Source: an uncultured Pelagibacteraceae bacterium (lineage in GTDB: Bacteria > Pseudomonadota > Alphaproteobacteria > Pelagibacterales > Pelagibacteraceae). Taken from it: 43,959 nucleotides of DNA. The notes below the pieces were generated by a model. It was not told the origin of the DNA. It searched no databases and saw only the letters and a list, made by a program, of their open reading frames with translations. This document shows positions 34,584 through 42,171 of the stretch, piece by piece (the stretch's first letter is position 1; every line of letters starts with the position of its first letter). The DNA is taken from the NCBI GenBank assembly GCA_902573755.1, contig CACGLD010000005.1, positions 1-43,959 on the forward strand, written 5' to 3'. A program made the position numbers and the translations under genes.

Positions 34584-35888
34584 ATGCAAAAAGAAGTAAA
34601 AAAGTCTTGGGCTCTATTTATAGGGATAGGGGTAATGATGATTGCTCATGGTTTGCAAATGCAAGTTATGGGCATTCGATCAGTACTTGAAGATTTTAGT
34701 GTTTTTACAACTGGTATCTTTATGTCCGGATATTATGTTGGTTACTTTGTAGGCTCAAAAACAACACCTAACTTTGTTCAAAAAGTTGGTCATATAAGAG
34801 TTTTTGCTGCATTCGCTTCACTTGCATCTTTAAGTGCTTTAATTGCTGTTGTTTATGTAAATCCATTTATGTGGACAATTAGTAGATTTATAACAGGTAT
34901 AAGTTTAGTTAGTTGTTATGTAGTTACTGAAAGCTGGTTAAATGACAGGGCAACCAATAAAAATAGAGGACAACTATTGTCTGCTTATATGATGGTAATC
35001 TATTTTGGATTAGCTATAGGTATGTTGCTACTTAATGTTAGCAAACCAGAAGACTACGAACCATTTATTTTAGTTTCTATTTTACTTTCTCTTGCGCTTG
35101 TTCCTATTTTATTAACTAAAAGACCTGCCCCTAAATTTAAAAAGATAGAAACAATAAGTATAAAAGAATTGTATAAGATTTCACCACTTGGTTCATTGAG
35201 CTCATTCTTTACTGGTATCATTCACGCAGCATTCTTTTCTTTAATATCTGTTTACGCAACACTTGCGAAATTTTCTTTGGTTGAAACATCAATACTTTTA
35301 TTTATTGCAACAATTGCAGGAGTGATTGGGCAAGGACCAATAGGTTATTTTTCAGATACATTTGATAGAAGAAAAGTAATTGTTATGACAACTTTTGGAA
35401 GTTGTTTTTTAGCGTTTATTTCAATTTTAACTTCAAATGATCCTATTCAAAATATTTATTACATGGATGAATTTGCTTTTAGAAAAATTATATTTTTTAT
35501 TGCTGTAGGATTGTATTCAAGTTTATGTCTTCCTTTGTTTTCACTTAACCTTGCCCACACAAATGACTTTGTTCCTAAATCAAAATTCGTAGCAGCTGGA
35601 GGTGGTTTGCAATTTATCTTTGGTGTGGGTGCAATTAGTGGTCCTATTTTGTGTTCTATATTTATGGAATGGTTTGGTTTAAATGGTTTATTTATTTTTT
35701 TAATTATTGCTCATGCGATAATTGGTGGATTTGGTTTATATAGGATGAAAGTTAGAGAAACTGTTGAAAACCCAGACTCAACTTTTACACCTGTACCAGC
35801 AACAATTACACCTGCTGGACTAGAACTAGACCCAGATACACCCGCAACACTTGATGAAAATCCAGTTAATGAAACTGTAAAACCTTAA
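34584..35888 (+). CDS. MFS transporter
   Basis: 434 residues with about twelve helices. The N-terminal half has IGIGVMMIAHGLQMQVMGIR and GYYVGYFVGS, with SRFITGISLVSCYVVTESWLNDRA in helix 4-5; the central loop has PIGYFSDTFDRRKVI, an MFS signature. The C-terminus (about 395-434) is a soluble Pro/Thr/Asp-rich tail with repeated TPxP/DPDTPAT-like units. Overall like the YcaD/YfkF type of MFS proteins. Substrate unknown. Its stop and the convergent MOSC stop share TTAA. Confidence 0.87.
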   Translation: MQKEVKKSWALFIGIGVMMIAHGLQMQVMGIRSVLEDFSVFTTGIFMSGYYVGYFVGSKTTPNFVQKVGHIRVFAAFASLASLSALIAVVYVNPFMWTISRFITGISLVSCYVVTESWLNDRATNKNRGQLLSAYMMVIYFGLAIGMLLLNVSKPEDYEPFILVSILLSLALVPILLTKRPAPKFKKIETISIKELYKISPLGSLSSFFTGIIHAAFFSLISVYATLAKFSLVETSILLFIATIAGVIGQGPIGYFSDTFDRRKVIVMTTFGSCFLAFISILTSNDPIQNIYYMDEFAFRKIIFFIAVGLYSSLCLPLFSLNLAHTNDFVPKSKFVAAGGGLQFIFGVGAISGPILCSIFMEWFGLNGLFIFLIIAHAIIGGFGLYRMKVRETVENPDSTFTPVPATITPAGLELDPDTPATLDENPVNETVKP

Positions 35889-36334
35889 ATATTAATAATT
35901 TCTATTTTATCACCGACATTAATTTTGGAAGATGAGAGAATTTGGCATCTAAGGCCTCCTTTTCTCATAAATTCTTTAAGGATATTTTTTTGATCGAGCA
36001 TTTCAGTCAAATGTCGACACGGACGACATAATTCTACCCCCTCCAATTCAACATTTCCTACCTTTAATTTTTTTCCAATTAAATCATTTAATTGAATGCC
36101 TTTTGTAACAACATTCCTTCTAAAATTGATGTAAGGTAAATCGAGCCCAAATTTAATATTATATTCATCAATATTTTCAGCCTCTATTAAAGATAATTGA
36201 TTGTAAGGATCATTAAAATCATGAAAATGTCGATCACCTACTATTCCTTTATTAGCTAAAACCTCAATTGAATTTACTTCCTTGATTGGTTGATTGTTGT
36301 TAGCGGTAATTCCTAATTTAAATACTTCGGCCAT
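35885..36334 (-). CDS. MOSC domain-containing protein
   Basis: 149-residue single-domain MOSC protein (relatives bind molybdenum cofactor sulfur or act in metal-sulfur metabolism and base-analog resistance). Features: GIVGDRHFHDFNDPYNQLSLIEAE, NFRRNVVTKGI, LNDLIGKKLKVGNV, and the conserved Cys region VELCRPCRHL with two Cys. Substrate unknown. It is alone on its strand, convergent with the MFS gene and divergent from the PhyH gene. Confidence 0.88.
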   Translation of the reverse strand: MAEVFKLGITANNNQPIKEVNSIEVLANKGIVGDRHFHDFNDPYNQLSLIEAENIDEYNIKFGLDLPYINFRRNVVTKGIQLNDLIGKKLKVGNVELEGVELCRPCRHLTEMLDQKNILKEFMRKGGLRCQILSSSKINVGDKIEIINI

Positions 36335-36340
36335 AAATTA

Positions 36341-36367
36341 TTGAAGAAATAGTTGAGCTCATATAAT
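36341..36367 (+). promoter_or_regulatory. Predicted promoter of the PhyH cassette
   Basis: Perfect TATAAT (36362-36367) preceded by TTGAAG (36341-36346) at 15 bases, a little short. The transcript would start about 8 bases before the ATG at 36382, so the mRNA would be nearly leaderless; no Shine-Dalgarno is visible. Spacer 36335-36381 holds nothing else. Confidence 0.4.
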
Positions 36368-36381
36368 CTTTTTAAAATAAT

Positions 36382-37206
36382 ATGACTTATCTATCATCAA
36401 ATCAACTTAAACAGTATGAAGATCAAGGTTACATATCCCCTATTGAAGTTTTGTCTAGTAGTGAAGCATTAGAGGCAAGAGAAGAAATCGAATTAATTGA
36501 AAAGAAAATGCCAAATGAAATAGATAAATCGGGAAGATATAATGTTCATTTAATTTCACCAAAACTTGATTCGATCGTCCATAATTCAAAAATTTTAGAT
36601 GCAGTAGAAAGTATTATTGGAAAAAACATCTTAGTTTGCAGCACTACTTTATTTATTAAAAACCCTAACGAACAAGGTTTTGTAAGCTATCACCAAGATG
36701 CAAAGTATATAGGATTAGAACCACACAATTGGATTACAGCATGGGTAGCATTAACAGATTCAAATGAAAATAACGGATGTATGAAAATGTGGCCTAAATC
36801 ACATTTGAATATTAAAGATCACAATGAGAAATTTAATGAAGGAAATTTACTTACCAGGGGACAAACAGTAGAAAATGTACCTGAAAACGAAGTTAAATCT
36901 ATAGAACTAAAAGCTGGTCAAATGTCTTTGCATCACCCAAGAGTAGTGCATGGGTCAGGAATAAATAAGAGTAATCACAGAAGAATAGGATTTGTTATTC
37001 AAAGTTATATAGGGACAAACGTAAAACAAACCTTGGGTAAAAATAGTGTCCAAATTGCAAGAGGAGAGGATAAATATCATCATCATGAAATTATAAATAG
37101 AACTAATGTTTTAATGAGCGAAGAAGGTATTTTACTTCGAAAAAAAGAAAATGATTACTTGCAAGAAATTTTTTATAAGGGTGCAAAACAAAAAGGATCT
37201 TATTGA
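36382..37206 (+). CDS. Phytanoyl-CoA dioxygenase (PhyH) family protein
   Basis: 274-residue Fe(II)/2-oxoglutarate-dependent oxygenase. The metal triad is His104 and Asp106 (SYHQDAKYIGLEP) plus His190 (HHPRVVHGSG), and Arg200/201 (NHRRIGF) would bind 2-oxoglutarate. NENNGCMKMWPKSH is typical of the bacterial small-molecule hydroxylases in this family. The family includes phosphonate, ectoine and many other hydroxylases; the substrate is unknown. It heads a cassette with two Gfo/Idh/MocA genes (3-base gap to the first), suggesting oxidation of one compound in steps. Confidence 0.85.
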   Translation: MTYLSSNQLKQYEDQGYISPIEVLSSSEALEAREEIELIEKKMPNEIDKSGRYNVHLISPKLDSIVHNSKILDAVESIIGKNILVCSTTLFIKNPNEQGFVSYHQDAKYIGLEPHNWITAWVALTDSNENNGCMKMWPKSHLNIKDHNEKFNEGNLLTRGQTVENVPENEVKSIELKAGQMSLHHPRVVHGSGINKSNHRRIGFVIQSYIGTNVKQTLGKNSVQIARGEDKYHHHEIINRTNVLMSEEGILLRKKENDYLQEIFYKGAKQKGSY

Positions 37207-37209
37207 TTT

Positions 37210-38221
37210 ATGAAAAAAGCACTTAACCTTGGAGTAATCGGAATAGATCATGGTCATATTTTCGATATGCTAGATGAAATGATCAAAGAAGGTTGTAGCT
37301 GTAATTACTTTTGGACAGATGGGGATCCTTTAACTCTTCAAGAATTTAATAAAAAATATCCAAATATTAAAAGAAAAGAAAATAAAGAGGAAATATTAAA
37401 TGACTCATCTATTGATATGATTTTAATATCTTCGATCCCTGTAGATAGAGCTGGTCATTCAATAGATGCATTAAAAGCCGGGAAAGATGTTATGGTAGAT
37501 AAACCAGGCTGTACTACGTTAGATCAGTTAAATAATTTGAAAAACACTGTTAAAGAAACTGGAAAAATATGGTCTGTAAATTTTTTCTGAAAGATTTCAC
37601 GTAGCTGCAGTTGCTAAAGCTGAAGAATTAGTCAATGAGGGAAAAATTGGTAAAGTAAAGCAAACGATTGGTACAGGTCCCCATAGACAGGGTAATTATG
37701 AAAGACCTGATTGGTTTTATAATCGTCAAAGTTATGGAGGAATTATTACCGATATTGGTTCCCACCAAATTCATCAATTTTTGGTTTTTACAAATTCAAA
37801 TCAAGCAAAAATCAACCATGCATTAGTAGAAAATACGACAAAGAAAGATATGCCTGGTTTTCAAGATTTTGGTGAAGTGAATCTTACTGGTAATGGTGGG
37901 CATGGCTATATTCGTCTTGATTGGTTTACTCCAGATGCCCTTCCAACCTGGGGAGATGGAAGATTGCTAATCCTTGGAGACAAAGGTTTTATTGAAATAA
38001 GAAAATATACAGATTTAGCAAAATCAGAAAAAGGTAATCATTTATTTTTAGCGAATAATGATGAAGTGAAACATATTGATTGTTCTAATGTTAAGCTACC
38101 CTACTTTAGAAATCTAATTAATGATATTTTAAACAGAACAGAAACTGCATGTCCTCAGGATCTTACTTATCTTTCAATGGAACTTGCTATTAAAGCTCAA
38201 GAGCAAGGTGAAAAAAAATGA
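37210..38221 (+). pseudogene. Gfo/Idh/MocA family oxidoreductase, frameshifted
   Basis: NAD(P)-dependent sugar/cyclitol-type dehydrogenase split by one extra T. The first frame, 37210-37590 (126 residues), has the Rossmann start LGVIGIDHGHIFDML and DVMVDKPGCTTLDQL, then stops at TGA 37588-37590 just after a run of six T (37581-37586). Removing one T gives WSVNFSERFHVAAVAKAEEL and continues without interruption to 38221, including DIGSHQIHQF and GEVNLTGNGGHGYIRLDWF. A later ATG at 37781 opens only the last 146 residues. The repaired protein is about 336 residues, normal for the family. Overlaps the next oxidoreductase by 4 bases (ATGA). Whether this is a true pseudogene or a read error cannot be decided here. 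Confidence 0.82.
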
Positions 38222-39297
38222 AAAAATATCAAGTAGCAATAATTGGAACCAATATAGGAGCAAAGCATTTTGAGGATTTTAAAAAAGTATCTGAAAGATT
38301 TAATGTTCACACATTATGTGGTTTAACTCGTGAAGTTATTGATAAAATATTACAATCAAATACTGAGACAAAAGTTTCTCTAAATTTTGATGATGTATTA
38401 AAAGTTAAAGAAATTGATATTATTGATATTTGTCTCCCCCCCCATTTACATTTTTCTGCTTGTAAAAAAGCTATGGAAGCTGGAAAGCATGTGATTTGTG
38501 AAAAACCGTTAGTTTCAAGTCTTAAAGAAGTAGATCAGTTAGAAAAGATCAGTAAAGCAACTGGTAAGATTATTTTTCCAGTATTTCAATATCGATATGG
38601 TCTAGGGTTTTCAAAATTAAAAGCATTAATCAAATCTGGTTTGGCTGGAAAACCTTTGATTAGTTCATTAGAAACTCATTGGAATAGAGGTAAAGATTAT
38701 TATTCAAAGCCTTGGAGAGGAACTTGGGAAGGAGAACAAGGTGGTGCAATATTAAGTCATTCTATTCATATTCATGATTTAGTTAGTATGATCTTGGGGC
38801 CTGTCTCAAATGTTTTTGCAAAATTAACAACTAGAGTAAATGATATTGAAGTTGAGGATTGTGCTGCCCTTTCTATTGAAATGAAAAATGGAACTCTAGT
38901 GACAAGTTCAATTACATTGGGTGCAGCAAATGATACTAGTAGACTTCGATTTTGTTTTGAAGGGTTAACGGCTGAGTCTGGTGCATCACCAGATAAACCA
39001 TATAGTCCTGCTGATGATAAATGGGACTTTTTGCCAAGAGCTCCTATAACTCAAACTCAAATAGATGAAGTGCTATCAAAAGTAAAAGAACCAAAATCAT
39101 GGTATGCTGGTATGTTTGAAGAAATTGCAAATAAACTAGATGGATCTAATAGTGATGAAGTAACTTTATCAGATGCTAGAAAATCTCTAGAATTTGTAAC
39201 TGCAGTGTATGATTCTTATAGACAAAATAAGAATATTAAACTTCCAATCAATAAAGATAATCCTTTATATAATTCTTGGTTACCTTTAAATAATTAA
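38218..39297 (+). CDS. Gfo/Idh/MocA family oxidoreductase
   Basis: 359 residues, full length. N-terminal Rossmann domain VAIIGTNIGAKHF (6-18), ICLPPHLHFSACKKAMEAGK, and catalytic ICEKPLVSS with Lys96. The C-terminal alpha/beta domain has FQYRYGLGFSKLKALI, GGAILSHSIHIHDLV (conserved His) and MFEEIANKLDG. Paralogous to the frameshifted gene upstream and overlapping it by 4 bases, so the pair may act on one substrate at different steps or as a heteromer. Substrate unknown. Confidence 0.9.
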   Translation: MKKYQVAIIGTNIGAKHFEDFKKVSERFNVHTLCGLTREVIDKILQSNTETKVSLNFDDVLKVKEIDIIDICLPPHLHFSACKKAMEAGKHVICEKPLVSSLKEVDQLEKISKATGKIIFPVFQYRYGLGFSKLKALIKSGLAGKPLISSLETHWNRGKDYYSKPWRGTWEGEQGGAILSHSIHIHDLVSMILGPVSNVFAKLTTRVNDIEVEDCAALSIEMKNGTLVTSSITLGAANDTSRLRFCFEGLTAESGASPDKPYSPADDKWDFLPRAPITQTQIDEVLSKVKEPKSWYAGMFEEIANKLDGSNSDEVTLSDARKSLEFVTAVYDSYRQNKNIKLPINKDNPLYNSWLPLNN

Positions 39298-39299
39298 AT

Positions 39300-39767
39300 A
39301 TGGGAGATTCAAATAAAGCACCAAACGATTTTTTTGATAATTGGAATAAAATCCAATCAATGTCATATAAAAATGTCATTGAACTACTTGTGAAGAGAAG
39401 TAGTGAAAAAAAAATATTAGCTCTAATTCAATTTGAATTAGATCAATTTTCTGAAAATGTTCAAAAGGATTTGACTATTTCTGAAACAAGTTCTTTCTAT
39501 CAAGAAATATCTAATCTTTTAAGAGATTCAAACTGGTGGTCAACAGCTACAGTTACAGATGCTTGTAAATATTATTTAAAGTGTGCAAGAAATAATATTT
39601 CTTATTTTGAAAACTATGTAGAGGCAGATAGTGATTTATCTCAAAATCAAAAAAATGAGATATTTGCGTTATATCAATTATGTACTTTATTTGTTTCTTG
39701 GAATGCTATTAAAGAAAAAAAGATCAGAGAAATTATAGATATTAGAAAAAGTTTATTTTTTAGATAA
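39300..39767 (+). CDS. Uncharacterised 155-residue protein
   Basis: I do not recognise a family. The protein is soluble and mainly helical by residue pattern, with no signal peptide or membrane segment. Segments of note are DFFDNWNKIQSMSYKNVIEL near the start, SNWWSTATVTDACKYYLKCARNN in the middle, and LYQLCTLFVSWNAIKEKKI near the end. The helical DFF..W..... start loosely recalls phasin-like proteins, but this is weak. It lies 2 bases after the intact oxidoreductase and 11 before the next small gene, so it is probably part of the same cassette. Confidence 0.6.
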   Translation: MGDSNKAPNDFFDNWNKIQSMSYKNVIELLVKRSSEKKILALIQFELDQFSENVQKDLTISETSSFYQEISNLLRDSNWWSTATVTDACKYYLKCARNNISYFENYVEADSDLSQNQKNEIFALYQLCTLFVSWNAIKEKKIREIIDIRKSLFFR

Positions 39768-39778
39768 AACTAAACTGT

Positions 39779-40006
39779 ATGAACAAAGAAAACGCAAGTA
39801 AACTTTGGAAAATTATTCAGGAAGCTGGCGATTATTTGGTGGGGCAATTACCTAACCACCCAAATCACCCAAAAGGAAGAAACCCCTATGCTCATGTTGC
39901 TATTTGTGTAAAAAGCAAATTCAATGCAAGTTACAAGGATATTCCTGATGAACAGTTTGATGAAGTGATAAAATATATTGAGTTTTTAAAAGAAAATCCT
40001 AGTTAG
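39779..40006 (+). CDS. Uncharacterised 75-residue protein
   Basis: Short soluble protein with a His/Pro/Asn-rich centre (LPNHPNHPKGRNPYAHV) followed by a conserved-looking helix pair, FNASYKDIPDEQFDEVIKYI. The last part resembles the YKDIP...F..VI.YI pattern seen at the end of some phage-type regulators, but the DNA-binding part of those is absent, so I make no functional call. It lies 11 bases after the 155-residue gene and overlaps convergent ltaE by 8 bases. Confidence 0.6.
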   Translation: MNKENASKLWKIIQEAGDYLVGQLPNHPNHPKGRNPYAHVAICVKSKFNASYKDIPDEQFDEVIKYIEFLKENPS

Positions 40007-41048
40007 CTTTAATTGTATTTAACAATTCATCAACATCACTATCTTTAGTATTCCAAGCAGCAACTAATCTTACCGCTTTTCCATCTAATTCTTCTTCATT
40101 CATTTTGTAACCTTCAGAATTTAGATGTTCTATTTTTTCTCTTGGAAATTTTGCAAATACTTCATTTGCTTCAGTTGGGTAAGCAATTTCAATATCATTA
40201 TGCTTACTTAACCCTTCACTTAACTTTTTACCCATTGCATTAGCATGCTTTGCATTTCTCATCCAAACATCATTTGAAATGTAAGCATCGAGTTGAGCAG
40301 AGACAAAACGCATTTTAGATAACAGATGCCCTGCTCGTTTCATTAAAAATGCAATGTCCCCTACTAATTCTTTCTTAAAAAAAATGATTGCTTCAGCTGC
40401 CAGACATCCATTTTTAGTTGCTCCAAATGACAAGACATCAACCCCAGATTTCCAAGTCATTTCAGCAGGAGTTACATCTAAAGATACCAATGCATTAGCA
40501 AATCTAGCGCCATCCATATGTAAATTTAGACTATGTTTATGAGTGATTTCTGCAATTTTTTTAATTTCATCTAATTGATAAACTTCACCTGTTTCACACA
40601 CTTGAGTAATGCTAACTGATGAAGGTTGTGTATGATGAACAATTCCTTTTCCACCTATTGATTGATCCAACTCATCTGAAGTTATTTTTCCCATTATTCC
40701 ATTTAAAGGAACTAACTTTCCTCCCCCTGTATAAAATTCAGGTGCACCACATTCATCAGTATTTATATGGGACATCTTATGACAATAAATGTTTCCATAA
40801 GAAGGTGTCATTGTAGATAATGCTAAAGCATTAGCTGCAGTACCTGAGGCAGTCGGAAAAACAATTACTTCTTTTTCAAAGATTTCTGAAAACTTATCTT
40901 GTAATTCAGTTGATATTGGGTCATTCCCATAAGGTGTGCTATCTCCTTCATTGGCTTTTAAAATTGCATCCAATACCTCGGGACAAGCACCAGCAACATT
41001 ATCAGAAGCGAATTTAACTCGCTCTCTTTTTATTTTAATTTTTGCCAT
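39999..41048 (-). CDS. ltaE: Low-specificity L-threonine aldolase
   Basis: PLP enzyme cleaving threonine or allo-threonine to glycine and acetaldehyde. 349 residues: FASDNVAGACPEVLDAI at the N-terminus, YGNDPISTELQ, PTASGTAANALAL, LNLHMDGARFANAL (Asp179), and PLP Lys212 in SFGATKNGCLAAEA. Last gene of a tight minus-strand operon, 2 bases after the amidinotransferase. There is no room for a leader regulator such as a glycine riboswitch directly in front of it. Convergent with the 75-residue gene (8-base overlap). Confidence 0.92.
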   Translation of the reverse strand: MAKIKIKRERVKFASDNVAGACPEVLDAILKANEGDSTPYGNDPISTELQDKFSEIFEKEVIVFPTASGTAANALALSTMTPSYGNIYCHKMSHINTDECGAPEFYTGGGKLVPLNGIMGKITSDELDQSIGGKGIVHHTQPSSVSITQVCETGEVYQLDEIKKIAEITHKHSLNLHMDGARFANALVSLDVTPAEMTWKSGVDVLSFGATKNGCLAAEAIIFFKKELVGDIAFLMKRAGHLLSKMRFVSAQLDAYISNDVWMRNAKHANAMGKKLSEGLSKHNDIEIAYPTEANEVFAKFPREKIEHLNSEGYKMNEEELDGKAVRLVAAWNTKDSDVDELLNTIKAN

Positions 41049-41050
41049 AA

Positions 41051-42166
41051 TTATTGTTTTGGAAAGTAATCTTTAAGCTCACCCTCTCGGTAAACATCTG
41101 CAGTACAGCAGTGTAAACCTCCACCAAAAGCGTAGGCATCTCTAAGCTCTACGGGTATAACTTCCATTCCTAATTTATCTAATTGTTCAGCTTGGTATTT
41201 TTCACTTTTTTCCACACATACAGTTTTGGGATCTAAAACTAAAACATTCATTGATAGCCAAGTTGATGAATAACATAACGGTGGTGGTTCGTTATGTGCT
41301 GGTTGTGCACTGTCTACAATTTCCCAGCCATTATCTTCAAATAATTTTCTTTGTTCCTTAGGAAGTCTTCTTTGTGGGTTATTGATAATTAAACCTTCTT
41401 TAATTGGGGTAAAAGTTGCATCAATGTGAATTGGATAAGGATCACCTGGAAAATTAAATGCATGAACTCTGTGATCTTTATAATGTCTCTTTAACCAATC
41501 AATTCCTTTTAAATTTGTTGTAAAACCATGTTGAACAACTAAATCTTTACCAAATCTTAATACGTCCGCTGCATCAAATAATGGTTCTTCTTCAGTGGTT
41601 ACAAAATATTTTTTTTCAGTCCATTCTAATCTTTTTTGAACGCCAATTTTATCTGATAAATAATCTTTTCTATAATCTGTATCCGTTAATCTTGGCTTTG
41701 GAGCAGACTCGTGTCTCATGTTAGGATCTTGATTATAATAATCTTTTAGAAGTGGTCGGTAACATAAATATTCAAACCAACGACAACGATAACTCATTGT
41801 AGCTTCTAAAATTTCGTTTCCTACTGTTAACAAAACATCTCTTGGAGGCATACAGCCAAACATGGTTTCTGCTTCCCAATCAGGTGTAGATGTTTTTTGA
41901 TTAAAATCTATTGGTGTTGGTCGATCAACTTTAATACCTCTTTTTTGAAGCATATTTGAAAAGTTATCTAATAATTCATTTGCCTTATCTACAGTGTCTT
42001 TAGTTCTTGGACCAAACTGACCCCGCATATCACTATCTTCAGGAACTTTAGCGTCTAATGCTGGCTCTGGTGCCGGTATACAAGTACCATCTGCTCTCCC
42101 AACAATTACATGTTTTAATGGATCCCACTCGTTCCAACTATTAACAATAGTTTTATTCTCACTCAT
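41051..42166 (-). CDS. Glycine amidinotransferase-like enzyme (AGAT family)
   Basis: 371 residues, close in pattern to arginine:glycine amidinotransferase, which moves an amidino group from arginine to glycine to give guanidinoacetate and ornithine (reversible). Start NEWDPLKHVIVGRADG; catalytic set Asp198 (LFDAADVLRFGKD), His247 (PIHIDATF) and Cys353 (FGGGLHCCTADV); WLSMNVLVLD also conserved. In the human enzyme the loop before the His reads NPM-HIDA; here it is YPI, so the acceptor may not be glycine. Five bases after creatinase and 2 before ltaE. The amidinotransferase class is firm, the acceptor is not. Confidence 0.85.
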   Translation of the reverse strand: MSENKTIVNSWNEWDPLKHVIVGRADGTCIPAPEPALDAKVPEDSDMRGQFGPRTKDTVDKANELLDNFSNMLQKRGIKVDRPTPIDFNQKTSTPDWEAETMFGCMPPRDVLLTVGNEILEATMSYRCRWFEYLCYRPLLKDYYNQDPNMRHESAPKPRLTDTDYRKDYLSDKIGVQKRLEWTEKKYFVTTEEEPLFDAADVLRFGKDLVVQHGFTTNLKGIDWLKRHYKDHRVHAFNFPGDPYPIHIDATFTPIKEGLIINNPQRRLPKEQRKLFEDNGWEIVDSAQPAHNEPPPLCYSSTWLSMNVLVLDPKTVCVEKSEKYQAEQLDKLGMEVIPVELRDAYAFGGGLHCCTADVYREGELKDYFPKQ

Positions 42167-42171
42167 AAAGA

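Noticed and set aside
39779-40006. Phage antirepressor-type regulator
   Set aside because: Only a short YKDIP-like pattern is shared; the DNA-binding domain is missing and there is no phage context.
41049-41050. Glycine riboswitch in front of threonine aldolase
   Set aside because: Only 2 bases separate it from the upstream gene. Any leader element would have to lie before the operon, outside the window.
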